Source: Zoroaster sp. YZ-2022
Lineage: Eukaryota; Echinodermata; Asteroidea; Forcipulatida; Zoroasteridae
Assembly (NCBI GenBank): GCA_029582265.1
Contig: CM055817.1
Location: 60,823,152-60,887,151, forward strand
Direction of reading: 5' to 3'
Length of the DNA: 64,000 nt
Below, piece after piece: positions 1-62,570 of this stretch. The position numbers and the translations under genes are program-made. A model generated the notes under the pieces. It saw only the letters and a program-made list of their open reading frames with translations, did no database searches and was not told where the DNA came from. The first letter of the stretch is position 1. The number at the start of each line of letters is the position of its first letter.

Positions 1-245
1 GACCGGGGAAAAGTCGCAGACTGTGAAATTTGACGTCAATATTTAAGTCTTTGGTGTCCCTTATGGGCCATGGGGTGAGTTCGCAGAAATGAAATTTGAC
101 GTCAAATTTCGCGACCAGGGGAAAGTCGCAGACATACAACTTGATGTCAAATTTCGCGACTTGGGGGAAAACTCGCGAAATTTTCCATGAAACTTGACGT
201 CAATATTTAGGTCTTGTTTGTCCCTACAGGGCCACCATAGATAAG
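1..245 (+). repeat. Dispersed repeat with internal gaaatttgacgtcaa units
   Basis: Several imperfect copies of a unit containing GTCGCAGAC, AAATTTGACGTCAA and TTCGCGAC. The segment about 120-240 reappears inverted at 60585-60735 (CCCTGGAGGGACA and GACCTAAATATTG shared). Likely one end of a dispersed element; no coding potential. Confidence 0.6.
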
Positions 246-249
246 GTAT

Positions 250-1109
250 TAAATCCATTGTTTGAGTAAAGGATTATTAGAGGTATTATGCTGGCTGAGG
301 TGTTACTTGGTAAACACTGAAAAGGATGTGGAATTTAGCAGTCATGCGTGGATAAATAAATCCGTAATAGAATATCAGGCAACACATAAATGGATTTGAA
401 TGAATATTTCTGTTTTGTAGAAGTGGACATCCTGTAAGCTTTAATTTGATAGAAACACATTGAATAAATGAAGAACCATGGGTTGCGTTTTTAGACACAC
501 TTTAATTACATTCGTAATTTTAGTGAAGCACATGCATCATTCAATTCCGCTAGATTGGCTTGAATGGGGATGCGCCATGAAAAGCTCAAGCGAATTTGAA
601 TGTTGTTTGTGAGTATTTGTACATTGGATGCACATTTTGTTTAATTGTATGATACAAGATTGCATGCTTATTAAATGAACATTAAATGATCTTTTAACCG
701 TCATTTCACCGAGTTATTAACTCGTTTATTCAGATGGCCGCCGTTCAGATAGCCTCGACAATTCAAAGTTCGATTGAAGATCCTGGTGGCGGAAATTATT
801 AATTTGTAAAACATTACCATCAGACACCAGCAACCATGTCGCGCAGTTGATCCTCGATTTCAGCCACCCGACCGATCTGATTTCGCATGTAAACGACGAG
901 TTCTGACCCGACGCATTCGACCGAGGCCGACAGAACGACGGAAGACTGTCTCAGCGCCGGTCTCCATGCTCACTCGACATCCGATTCAGAGCCGTCCGTC
1001 CCAGACACAGGACAGATATTGCCGCCGTCTGATACGATTGTCCGATCACAAATCGGCTGATGAATGGCGATGCACTGCTGCGTCGGAGGCCGCGATTTTC
1101 TCGATCTGT
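250..1109. other. Gene-free stretch with one stray 54-bp satellite unit
   Basis: At 265-313 a single decayed copy of the 54-bp satellite unit seen at 2733-3478 is present (ATTAGAGGTATTATGCTGG, GTTACTTGGTAAAC). At about 710-725 a GAGTTATTAACTCGTTTATT motif resembles the palindromic repeat at 2010-2050. Nothing coding recognised. Confidence 0.45.
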
Positions 1110-1129
1110 AGATTTCAGCCACGATAGCG

Positions 1130-1357
1130 CATTGCGTTCGCACAGATCATTGAGGATAATCCGATTTTTTTGGCCTCAGCGCCGTTCGATCTCAAACGTG
1201 GTTATATCGGCACTGTGAACGCCGCATAATGCGGCGTTCACACAGTGCCGATTATGGCTCCCGCTTGAGATCAGACAGCGCTACGACACGAATAGTGAAA
1301 AAGTCGGATTACTATCCTCAATGATCTGGAATGTCCTATTGTCTGAACGCAGTCGTA
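1130..1357. mobile_element. Foldback (palindromic) element
   Basis: The core is a 20-22 bp hairpin: CGGCACTGTGAACGCCGCAT (1208-1227) against its complement at 1229-1250 with a one-base loop and a 2-nt bulge. The two arms continue outward imperfectly: GATCTCAA at about 1189 pairs with TTGAGATC at 1265, and GATCATTGAGGATA at about 1147 pairs with TATCCTCAATGATC at 1313. A foldback MITE or decayed inverted element is the simplest reading; no target duplication was found. Confidence 0.6.
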
Positions 1358-1379
1358 TACGTTCGTAACAGAGTCCTAC

Positions 1380-1860
1380 GGATCGGGAAAGGTCCAGAGA
1401 GGTCGGCCAAGCTAATCCCGACAGTAGGTGCGTCCTGCAACATTCGGGAAACTCAGCCGATTTTGTCTAGTCGGATTACAATCGTGACTATGTCGTGACA
1501 GATTCTGCTGTATCGGATCAAAATCGTAACAATGTCCTGTGTTGTCCGGACGGTGTCTGGACGGTGTCCTGTGGATCGGGACGCTGTCGTGATGAACGGG
1601 CATGATTTGGAGGACCGGACTATCACGTGACTAACGGTTTTCTAACGGATGTCTTCCGTCAGCGTCGGTTCACTGTCCGGTCACTGTCTGATCTCTGTCG
1701 GATCGCATTCGGGAGAATCGGGACGCTGTCGGGACAGATTCGGTCGTTTTTTACCATGCGGAAGATACAAATCGGATCAGATTCGGATTGAGAACGGGAG
1801 AATCGGGACGAATTCGGCTAGAAACGGCTGAATCGGGACGCTTCCTGAACAATATCTGAT
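1380..1860 (+). repeat. Degenerate tandem repeat of ATCGGGAC/GCTGTCGGGA motifs
   Basis: Short related words (GATCGGGACGCTGTC, AATCGGGACG, CTGTCGGGACAG, GGACGGTGTC) recur about every 20-40 bp. Base composition is more GC-rich than the neighbours. Open frames here are byproducts of low stop density. Confidence 0.45.
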
Positions 1861-2007
1861 TGTTGTCGTGATTAAATAAATGTTTTTACAAATTTGTGAA
1901 TTTCCCGCCACGAATCACAGGATCTTGATCAGACTTTTGACAAATTTTAATCGGGAATGGTCCTATCAAGGACGGCAGTAAAAATCCTGAATGTGTGACT
2001 GAGGCTT

Positions 2008-2300
2008 TAAACGAGTTATTATCTCGTTTAAACGAGTTATTATCTCGTTTATGACATAATAATGGCACAATGTACTCCCTATGACATGACTCGAAATCGG
2101 GGCAGGGTCGTTTCTCAGTGGCCGTGGACCAGTGAAAGTAAGCCTCGATTGTCGGGATATATCGCCCCGCTCTGGCGGAGAAATTTCTTAATCCGGCACT
2201 CAAAAACCTAATGACTTTTTATGAAAATGAAATAGTTCGAAATATAATTGGTGTTCTTTTTTTTTCTTTTTTTTTAAATGGTAGTAGTTTGGTAAAAGTA
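2008..2300 (+). repeat. Dispersed repeat, copy 1 (second copies at 56300-56500 and 60735-60805)
   Basis: It starts with AAACGAGTTATTATCTCGTTT twice in a row, itself near-palindromic, then ATGACATAATAATGGCACAA, matched at 60745-60795 in the same orientation. Continuing, GACCAGTGAAAGTAAGCCTC and AAATTTCTTAATCCGGCACT match 56365-56450. Similarity with the second copy continues to about 2520/56740. Confidence 0.65.
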
Positions 2301-2574
2301 AAAATCCTTTGGGTTACGTTTGGTTCAAAAATATGTTCTGGTGACTTCTCGGAAACAAAAAAAAATAAATAAATAAAAATAAAAAAACACAGCCAAGCTT
2401 ATTTAAGATGCATGGCAATAAAGAGATATATACATCTTACAAACTTGAATATTTTGACATTTATTATCTGCTGATGATTGAGAAATAATTATGTAAAGTT
2501 AAGAAGATTTATTAGAAACTTTACACTTAAAAAAAGTGGAACTCGAATTTATCTATTTCTTTATTATAATTATT

Positions 2575-2725
2575 ATTTTAGGGGAGTGGGAACATTTCCA
2601 AATGGAGGAAACATAAATTGGTGATACGTTTACAACCCCGCAACCGTATCCATATTCGGAAAAGAAAAGGAAAGGGCATCAAACTTGAATTAAAAAATCA
2701 AATATGCAAATTGTACTTGGTATCC
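2575..2725 (+). repeat. Dispersed repeat edge, inverted copy at 59740-59945
   Basis: ATTGGTGATACGTTTACAAC, CCCGCAACC, the poly-purine run and CAAATTGTACTTGGTATCC are all present in reverse complement at 59740-59945. In this copy the 54-bp satellite starts exactly at the ACTTGGTATCCAAACAAA edge; in the other copy the match stops there. Confidence 0.65.
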
Positions 2726-2732
2726 AAACAAA

Positions 2733-3478
2733 ATGTTTACTAGAGATATCATGCTGGCTAAGGTGTTTACTTGGTATCCAAACAAAAGGTTTACTAGAGG
2801 TATCATGCTGGCTAAGGTGTTTACTTGGTATCCAAACAAAAGGTTTACTAGAGGTATCATGCTGGCTGAGGTGTTTACTTGGTATCCAAACAAAAGGTTT
2901 ACTAGAGGTATCATGCTGGCTAAGATGTTTACTTGGTATCCAAACAAAAGGTTTACTAGATGTATCATGCTGGCTAATGTGTTTACTTGGTATCCAAACA
3001 AAAGGTTTACTAGAGGTATCACGCTGGCTAAGGTGTTTACTTGGTATCCAAACAAAAGGTTTACTAGAGGTGTCATGCTGGCTAAGGAATTTACTTGGTA
3101 TCCAAACAAAAGGTTTACTAGAGGTATCACGCTGGCTAAGGTGTTTACTTGGTATCCAAACAAAAGGTTTACTAGAGGTGTCATGCTGGCTAAGGTGTTT
3201 ACTTGGTATCCAAACAAAAGGTTTACTAGAGGTATCACGCTGGCTAAGGTGTTTACTTGGTATCCAAACAAAAGGTTTACTAGAGGTTTCATGCTGGCTA
3301 AGGTGTTTACTTGGTATCCAAACAAAAGGTTTACCAGAGGTATCATGCTGGCTAAGGTGTTTACTTGGTATCCAAACAAAAGGTTTACTAGAGGTATCAT
3401 GCTGGCTAAGGTGTTTACTTGGTATCCAAACAAAAGGTTTACTAGAGGTATCATGCTGGCTAAGATGTTTACTTGGTA
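2733..3478 (+). repeat. Satellite of about 14 x 54-bp units
   Basis: Unit GGTTTACTAGAGGTATCATG plus CTGGCTAAGGTGTTTACTTG plus GTATCCAAACAAAA, 54 bp, copies differing at a few positions. As 54 is divisible by three and the unit has no stop in several frames, long periodic open frames (18-residue period) exist on both strands. They have no independent sign of being coding. Confidence 0.9.
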
Positions 3479-3639
3479 ATCAATAAATAAGGATATGGAA
3501 CCTGGCCTTCGAGCTTGGATAAATGTAGCCTTTAGTCAAGGCCCACGCGCGCAGCAACCTAGTCTTGGTTCAAGACTGTGTTTCTATATATTTGATACAC
3601 GATCTGTTACCGCCTGCGGCACGACAACACGACACGAAC

Positions 3640-3735
3640 GGCTATCACACACGAACCGCTACAATCAAGAATCGCTACAATCACGAACCGCTACAATCAC
3701 GAACCGCTACAATCACGAACCACTATCACACATGA
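3640..3735 (+). repeat. 16-bp minisatellite (GAACCGCTACAATCAC)
   Basis: About five to six imperfect copies of GAACCGCTACAATCAC. Flanks 3480-3640 and 3735-3880 hold nothing recognisable. Confidence 0.7.
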
Positions 3736-4183
3736 ACCGCCATCAAACACAGTCTTGGGGATTTCGTTGAATCTCCCACCGAAAACGGGGGTAAAAAGCA
3801 CTACGGATGCGTCGATTTGTTATGCCAGCGCGACCTACATTTTTGGTGCGCACGCGCATATACAACAACGGACTGCCGTACAGTGGTAGATAAGTGAACA
3901 TTGATGATTTCGTTGCTATCGATTTTAAGAATAGTCAAGTATTCACCAGTCTGAATTTGTAAATAGTTCAAAAATTTCTCGTTGTATTAAATACAAATTT
4001 TGTGTTTTCCCAACGAATACATTTTCACTATTTAAAAAAATGAAACTTTCAATCAATGGTTGTTTTATGCATTGTATCATGACTCAGATAGTGGCCAGGC
4101 AATTTTGACAATAAATTATTACAAATTTTGTACTTTCTCTTAAATGATGAGTTATGCCTAAATGACTGATTGTATTAACTTAC

Positions 4184-4247
4184 CTATTTGTCCATTGCAT
4201 GGTACACACATACAGAACACAACCAGTATTCCTAAAATCCAACCCAT
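4184..4247 (-). CDS. Exon 1 (signal peptide) of a second, paralogous receptor gene running off the left edge
   Basis: ATG at 4247-4245 gives MGWILGILVVFCMCVPCNGQ and ends after 64 nt in phase 1 at GTAAGT (rc of 4178-4183). It differs from exon 1 at 61391 by a few substitutions and one extra codon before the donor. Surrounding DNA (about 3890-4560) is a direct paralog of about 61105-61780, so the promoter-proximal region was duplicated with it. No later exon of this gene is visible between 1 and 4183, so the rest of its ectodomain must lie beyond the left edge or behind a long first intron. It could also be a dead fragment left by the duplication. Confidence 0.6.
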
Positions 4248-4740
4248 TCTGCAATTTTTATTCGAAGCATCAAGACAAAAATCTCTCATCGATAAACTGA
4301 AATCATGAGTTGATCTCCTGTCATACAGTAGGCCTACGTGTTGTCAAGTACAGCTTGATACTACCCACAATATACCGTCTGCTCATCCTTAAAAAGGCGC
4401 GAACACAGTTGTTGATTCTGGCGCGCTCACCAAGACAAAGCAATGAGGGATATACATCAATGCACAGCATCAATTATTGTCATGATAATGTTACAACAAT
4501 AATTGGAATTGACTGGGATGTTTGATGCCATCATCAACTTCACATAAGTGATTAATTAGATTGAAATTCAGTAATTTTGTATCGAATTTAATGAGTAATT
4601 AAATGCCTCTGATGTGGAATACGCAATGAGGTGTTTACATCCAACCTGCTTGCTGTGTTGACACCACGGGTTTAAAAAAAATGGTTACCAGAAAAAAACT
4701 TAATAGATATTGTTTACTACCAGCTAAACTTTCATTATAG

Positions 4741-5054
4741 TAAACAAGTAAAGTAAAGTCTGTCCCGAGCCATATTGGCTCATCAGGCCGGTGTTTATCT
4801 CCGGTTTCGTTGGCATGAAACGACTGAGAATATTTCCATTCCCCCTGGATGGGATGTCAGTCCATCGCAGGTTACTTCCCTAGCTATTGCCAGGTACCCA
4901 TTTATATTCCTGGGTGAAGAGAAGCAATTACGGTAAAGTGCCTTGCTCAAGGACACAAGCACCACGGTCGCGGTGAGGATTCGAACCCACATTCTGGCGA
5001 CTCAGCCATCAGAACCCAAGTCCAATGCGCTAGACCGCTCGGCTATGGCACCCC
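4741..5054 (-). mobile_element. tRNA-derived SINE with ~14-bp target duplication
   Basis: On the minus strand it starts near 5054 with GCCATAGCCGAGCGGTCTAG (A box) and GTGGGTTCGAATCC (B box), then CTTGTGTCCTTGAGCAAGGC and a CTTTACTTTACTTG tail. Flanks repeat AAACTTTCATTATAG (4726-4740) and AAACTTTCATATAG (5055-5068). The paralogous site at 61950 is empty, so insertion came after the duplication. The same SINE family occurs at 30731. Confidence 0.8.
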
Positions 5055-5141
5055 AAACTTTCATATAGAATGTGTGTATTTTGGCTGGTAGTCTGTTTTA
5101 AATACCTAGCAAAAATATTTGCTGAGCCCAATTCTCTACTT

Positions 5142-6023
5142 AACAGCTCTATGAAATTGGTCCCTGGATATAGAGTCAACCAGCTCAATGTGACCAGCCT
5201 TTGTATGGACCCAATACAAACTGTCATACGTGAACAATCGTAACGCCAGATCGTGACAGTGTGACTGTAGCATTAACAGCTCTATGAAATTGGCTCCTGG
5301 ATATAGAGGCAACCAGCTCAATGTGACCAGCCTTTGTATGGTCCCAATACAAACTGTCATACGTGAACAATCGTAACGCCAGATCGTGACAGTGTGACTG
5401 TAGCATTAACAGCTCTATGAAATTGGCTCCTGGATATAGAGTCAACCAGCTCAATGTGACCAGCCTTTGTATGGTCCCAATACAAACTGTCATACGTGAA
5501 CAATCGTAACGCCAGATCGTGACAGTGTGACTGTAGCATTAACAGCTCTATGAAATTGGCTCCTGGATATAGAGTCAACCAGCTCAATGTGACCAGCGTT
5601 TGTATGGTCCCAATACAAACTGTCATACGTGAACAATCGTAACGCCAGATCGTGACAGTTTGACTGTAGCATTAACAGCTCTATGAAATTGGCTCCTGGA
5701 TATAGAGTCAACCAGCTCAATGTGACCAGCCTTTGTATGGTCCCAATACAAACTGTCATACGTGAACAATCGTAACGCCAGATCGTGACAGTGTGACTGT
5801 AGCATTAACAGCTCTATGAAATTGGCTCCTGGATATAGAGTCAACCAGCTCAATGTGACCAGCCTTTGTATGGTCCCAATACAAACTGTCATACGTGAAC
5901 AATCGTAACGCCAGATCGTGACAGTGTGGATGTAGCATTAACAGCTCTATGAAATTGGCTCCTGGATATAGAGTCAACCAGCTCAATGTGACCAGCCTTT
6001 GATGGACCCAATACAAACTGTTG
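5142..6023 (+). repeat. 133-bp satellite, about 6.6 copies
   Basis: Units start AACAGCTCTATGAAATTGGC at 5142, 5275, 5408, 5541, 5674, 5807 and 5940. Near-identical neighbours imply recent expansion. The paralogous right copy has only about two to three broken units (62033-62110 and 62372-62570). Confidence 0.9.
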
Positions 6024-7009
6024 GATGTTGCGCATGCAAGCGCTTAGTATCATAACAGGCGTGTATGCTCTTGTGTTACAATCGTTAAAACAGTTTCATA
6101 AAGGTGGCTTTCTATCCCGTTTGGTAAGTTGATACGTTATAAGCATGCGCATTGGTAGTACACACATTATGTTGGATATTTCTGGTTCGAAAGCTGGCTT
6201 AATAAACGTGTAATTTAACCTAAATTCCTGATACGTTCAAAAGCCGCGATTGTTGAGGCAGAAATTGATTGAATAAGATTTTGGGCCTTTACAACACATA
6301 CGTTAAAGGCAAGTCCCAAGCTTTTTAATTTTTTTGCGCACATTAAAAATGGGTGGTCAATGCATTTCCAATGGGCTTCTCATGATCGTTGGAGCCAGCA
6401 CGTGTGTTTTGAAATGCCGTGGTTTTGTTGGAATTATATCACACTTACCAACATTGTACCCATCTGTTATGCAGTTTTATATAAGTTTATAAGAAATACA
6501 GGCATACTCAATATATATGAATGACAATGAACGAGTCATTGTGCATTTGTGTGCGAATAATGTGCTTATTTATTTCACGTACTCGAATTACATACACTGA
6601 TAATCATTAGGAGTCGCTATAAATTCAATCTCAAAACTTGCTGAGGGTGCACTCCACTAAAATATGCGCCGAGCTGTTATGCCCTCAATATTTTCTGAAA
6701 AACAAAGATTTGAGGCCCATACAAACGGGACTGTGTAATTGACTTCCAATTTTGAGTATTTGGACACACTTTACCTTGAAAAAAATTGTTCTAATTTGAA
6801 GCGTATGATGTTTTTCAGTGTGGGCGTTTTCACTAGTGTAGATGGTGGTTTCCATTGGAATAAGAATAACTCGACCGGCGTGTGGACTATCCACATTAAA
6901 TTGAGAATACAATTTTTTTAAATATGTTTTAAAATTGTTTGGGAGTTTATTTAGTGGGATACACCGCTCAGCTTCTTGTCAAGACAGACGTCGTTGGACA
7001 CAATGAAAA

Positions 7010-9060
7010 AAGAGATTACCTTTGGGCCATTTTGTAAGATTTTAAACTCTTCACTTGAATGGAAATGGAGCAAATAGGTGACATTCGCTGCTTTGTGTAA
7101 ACGGCGCCCTCTTTAGGCCACACACGGAGCCTCCACGACCACTTTGTAAAAGTTACTTTTCACTCAATCTAATTTCGGCCTCTTTTTGTGCAAAATTTCA
7201 AAACGGTTAATAAAACACGTGCACATTTCTGTGCTCAAATAATTACAACAATTACGGGTATACAAAAAATCTGACAAAGATGACTTCTGTGTGATTAAGG
7301 TAAACTGCAGCCAAAATTGCTGGATCGTTTTGAATTCTGCTGTGCTCTGTTTTAAACGACTTTTTTACACAGTGGTATGAACGTTTGCCCGATTTGTGCG
7401 GCCTCTCTTAGCCACCATACTTTGTATATGGGAATTTGGTCTGGCTCCAATGCAACATATTATCATTTAAAAAAATTAACAAACAAAATAAAAAAATAAA
7501 ATAAAAAACGCGTCACCACACCGATTTTGAAGCCGACCTATCACCAGAAATCGGAAACTTTTGTTGTTGTCCTAAGTAGAATTAAAGATATTTTTGCGTA
7601 TATTTACAATAATTTTTAATAAATATAAATAGCTAAATAATGGTCGTGCATCATACTTTTATTCGTCTGTAAAATGCGTAGAAATGTAAACGTATTCTTC
7701 TCTATATATTTTGTTGCTACAATGATTGAATAAAGTCAGTTTATATACAAACTAGAAATACTTCCCTATTGCATCCATAACAACCTCCATTCATTCCATA
7801 TCAATCATACCTTTTCCTATATCTTGGCAGTTTTCCTACCTGAAAAAGGATAATTTGTAAGTTTTTAAAACGTGAAAAACTTTTCACTTGATTGGAAATG
7901 GAACCAACAGGTTTGGTGGGAGACAATCACTGCTTTGTGTAAACGGCGCCCTCTTTAGGCCACACACGGAGCTTCCAAGACCATTTTGTAAAAGCTATTG
8001 TGTATAATAATACGTTACCATTACTTAATCTAATTTCAATCATGTTTTGTGTAACATTTCCAAACGGTTAATAAAACACGTGCAAATTTCTGTGCTCAAA
8101 TAATTACAAAATAAGTATACTAACATTTGTAAGCAATTAACATAGATTCGGTGTCTGACAATTGTAAAACCTAATATTTCTTGTTAATCCGTGTGCTGTT
8201 AAAGGTGATCTTTTAAGTTTGAGGATACGTATGAATATTAAATGTACTTTTAAAATTACGTAAATTTACAATAACTTTGAATAAATGTAAACAGCGATTT
8301 TGTTTTCTTCTTTAGAATGTGCAGAAATGTATAAGAATTCTTCTGTATATGCCGGCAGTGCTGTAATGTTGTTACTTTAATGACTAAATAAAGTCAGTTT
8401 ATATACAAACAGTAACTTACCTATTACATCTCACTCTGTCACCAACCCCTCTCATTCCAAATCATCAATACATTTCTTTTGTATGCTGAGTATGAATAGT
8501 ATTTCTACCTGCAATAAAGATTTCCATCGGCCATTTTGTAAGATTTTAAACAGATGAAAACTGTTCATTTGATGGAGCAAATAGGCTTGGCTGGTGACAA
8601 TCGCTGTTTTGCGAAAATAGCGCCCTCTATAGGCCAAACACGGAGCCTCCATGTCCATTTTGTAAAAGCTACTGTGTATAATAATATGTAACTGTTCAAT
8701 AAGTCTAATTTCAACATCTTTTTGTGCAAAATTCCAAAATGGTCAATAAAACACGTGCAAGTTTCTGTGCTCAAATAATTACAAAATATACTAACATTTA
8801 CAAGCAACTAACATAGATTCTTGTTGATCCGTGTGCTGTTAAATGTGTTCTTTTAGGTTTGTGGATACATATGAATAAATGTAATTTTAAAATTACGTAA
8901 ATTTACGATAACTTGATTAATTGAATAAATATAAATATCGAAATTATGGTCGTGCATAAAAGTTTTTCTTTAGAATGTGTGAAAATGTAAAACGAATTCT
9001 TCTGTACCTGCCACTATACTTGATTCTCATTCAATTCACAAATCAATGCAATCAATGTAC
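7010..9060 (+). repeat. Triplicated ~600-730 bp module downstream of the receptor stop
   Basis: Three diverged copies (about 7010-7745, 7820-8410, 8505-9060) share GGCCATTTTGTAAGATTTTA, GGCGCCCTCTTTAGGCCACA, ACACGGAGCCTCCA, AATAAAACACGTGCA and a TGAATAAA or CTAAATAAAGTCAG segment. A fourth begins at 63855 and runs off the right edge. The receptor stop codon lies just right of copy 3, so this may include 3' UTR sequence on the minus strand. No clear minus-strand polyadenylation signal was identified. Confidence 0.7.
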
Positions 9061-9067
9061 ACTAGAT

Positions 9068-61451
<52,384 letters not shown>

Positions 61452-62032
61452 TCTGCAGTTTTTATTCGAAGAATAAAACTGAAATCATGAGTCGATCTCC
61501 TGTCATACAGTAGGCTTACGTGTTGTCAAGTACAGCTTGATGCTACCCACAATTTACCGCCTGCTCGTCCTTAAAAAGGCGCGCACACAGTTGTTGATTC
61601 TGGTATATCCAGTATACGTGGCAACCGTCAAGAGCGCGCTCACCAAGATATCATTGACTAATCACAACAAAGCAATGAGGGATACACATGAATGCACAGT
61701 ATCAATTATTGAAATGATAATATTACAACAAGTTGGAATTTATCAGGATGTCTGGTACCATAATTTTTCTCTTAAACTTATTTGACGTGAAGTTTATGAT
61801 AGTATCAAGCATGCCTTGAAATGATATGATATACTTTTGTCTGAGGTGCTAGAGATTCTAAGAATAGTCAGACAAATAGATCCCTGTCTGAATTCCCCAG
61901 TTCATCAATTCCACGTTAGATTACAGATATTGTTTGCTACCAGCTAAACTTTCAATACAATGTGTGTATTTTGGCTGGTAGTCTGTTTTAAAATGCTTAG
62001 CAAAAATATTTGCTGAGCCCAATTCTCTACTT

Positions 62033-62570
62033 AACAGCTCTATGAAACTGGCTCCTGGATATAGAGGCAACCAGCTCAATGTGACCAGCCTCTGTATGGT
62101 CCCAATACAGTTGTTGATTCTGGTATATCCAGTATACGTGACAAGCTTCAAGAGCGCGCTCACCAAGACTTCATTGACCAATCGCAACAAAGCAATGAGA
62201 GATGCACAGCATCAATTATTGTCATGATAATGTTACAACAATAATTGGAATTGACTGGGATGTTTGATGCCATCATCAACTTCACATCAAGTGAGTAATT
62301 AAATTGACATTAAGTCATTTGTATCGAATTTAATAAGTAATTAAATATTTCCTGAGCACAATTCTTTACTTTATGAAATTGGTCCCTGGATATAGAGTCA
62401 ACCAGCTCAATGTGACCAACCTTTGTATGGTCTCAATACAAACTGTCATACGTGAACAATCGTAACGCCAGATCGTGACAGTGTGACTGTAGCATTATGA
62501 AATTGGCTCCTGGATATAGAGTCAACCAGCTCAATGTGACCAGCCTTTGTATGGTCCCAATACAAACTGT
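62033..62570 (+). repeat. 133-bp satellite units, right copy
   Basis: Broken units (TATGAAACTGGCTCCTGGAT at 62040, more at 62375 and 62495) of the satellite expanded at 5142-6023. The signature CAACCAGCTCAATGTGACCA is present in each. Confidence 0.85.

Larger units (their letters stand above)
3890..7140. repeat. Segmental duplication, left copy (receptor 5' region)
   Basis: It aligns in the same orientation with 61105-64000. Matching landmarks are the signal-peptide exons, GGCTGGTAGTCTG at 5077/61973, the 133-bp satellite, the TAGTATCATAACAGGCGTGT segments at 6046/62594, and ATGCGCCGAGCTGTTATGCC at 6663/63427. Left-specific changes: a SINE at 4741-5054 and more 133-bp units. Confidence 0.85.

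Noticed and set aside
2733..3478. CRISPR-like array
   Set aside because: Units are contiguous 54-mers without unique spacers; this is a eukaryotic satellite.
2690..3486. Long open frames on both strands (about 250-260 codons) in the 54-bp satellite
   Set aside because: The unit length is a multiple of three and the frames simply repeat an 18-residue period on both strands; no start context, splice or family support.
5030..6016. Series of ~89-codon frames spaced 133 bp
   Set aside because: Shadows of the 133-bp satellite; each overlaps the next and none has coding signals.
61537..61785. Paired 70-80 codon plus-strand frames upstream of both signal-peptide exons (also 4310-4525)
   Set aside because: The shared part is explained by the segmental duplication; the frames diverge through indels, so no protein is conserved.
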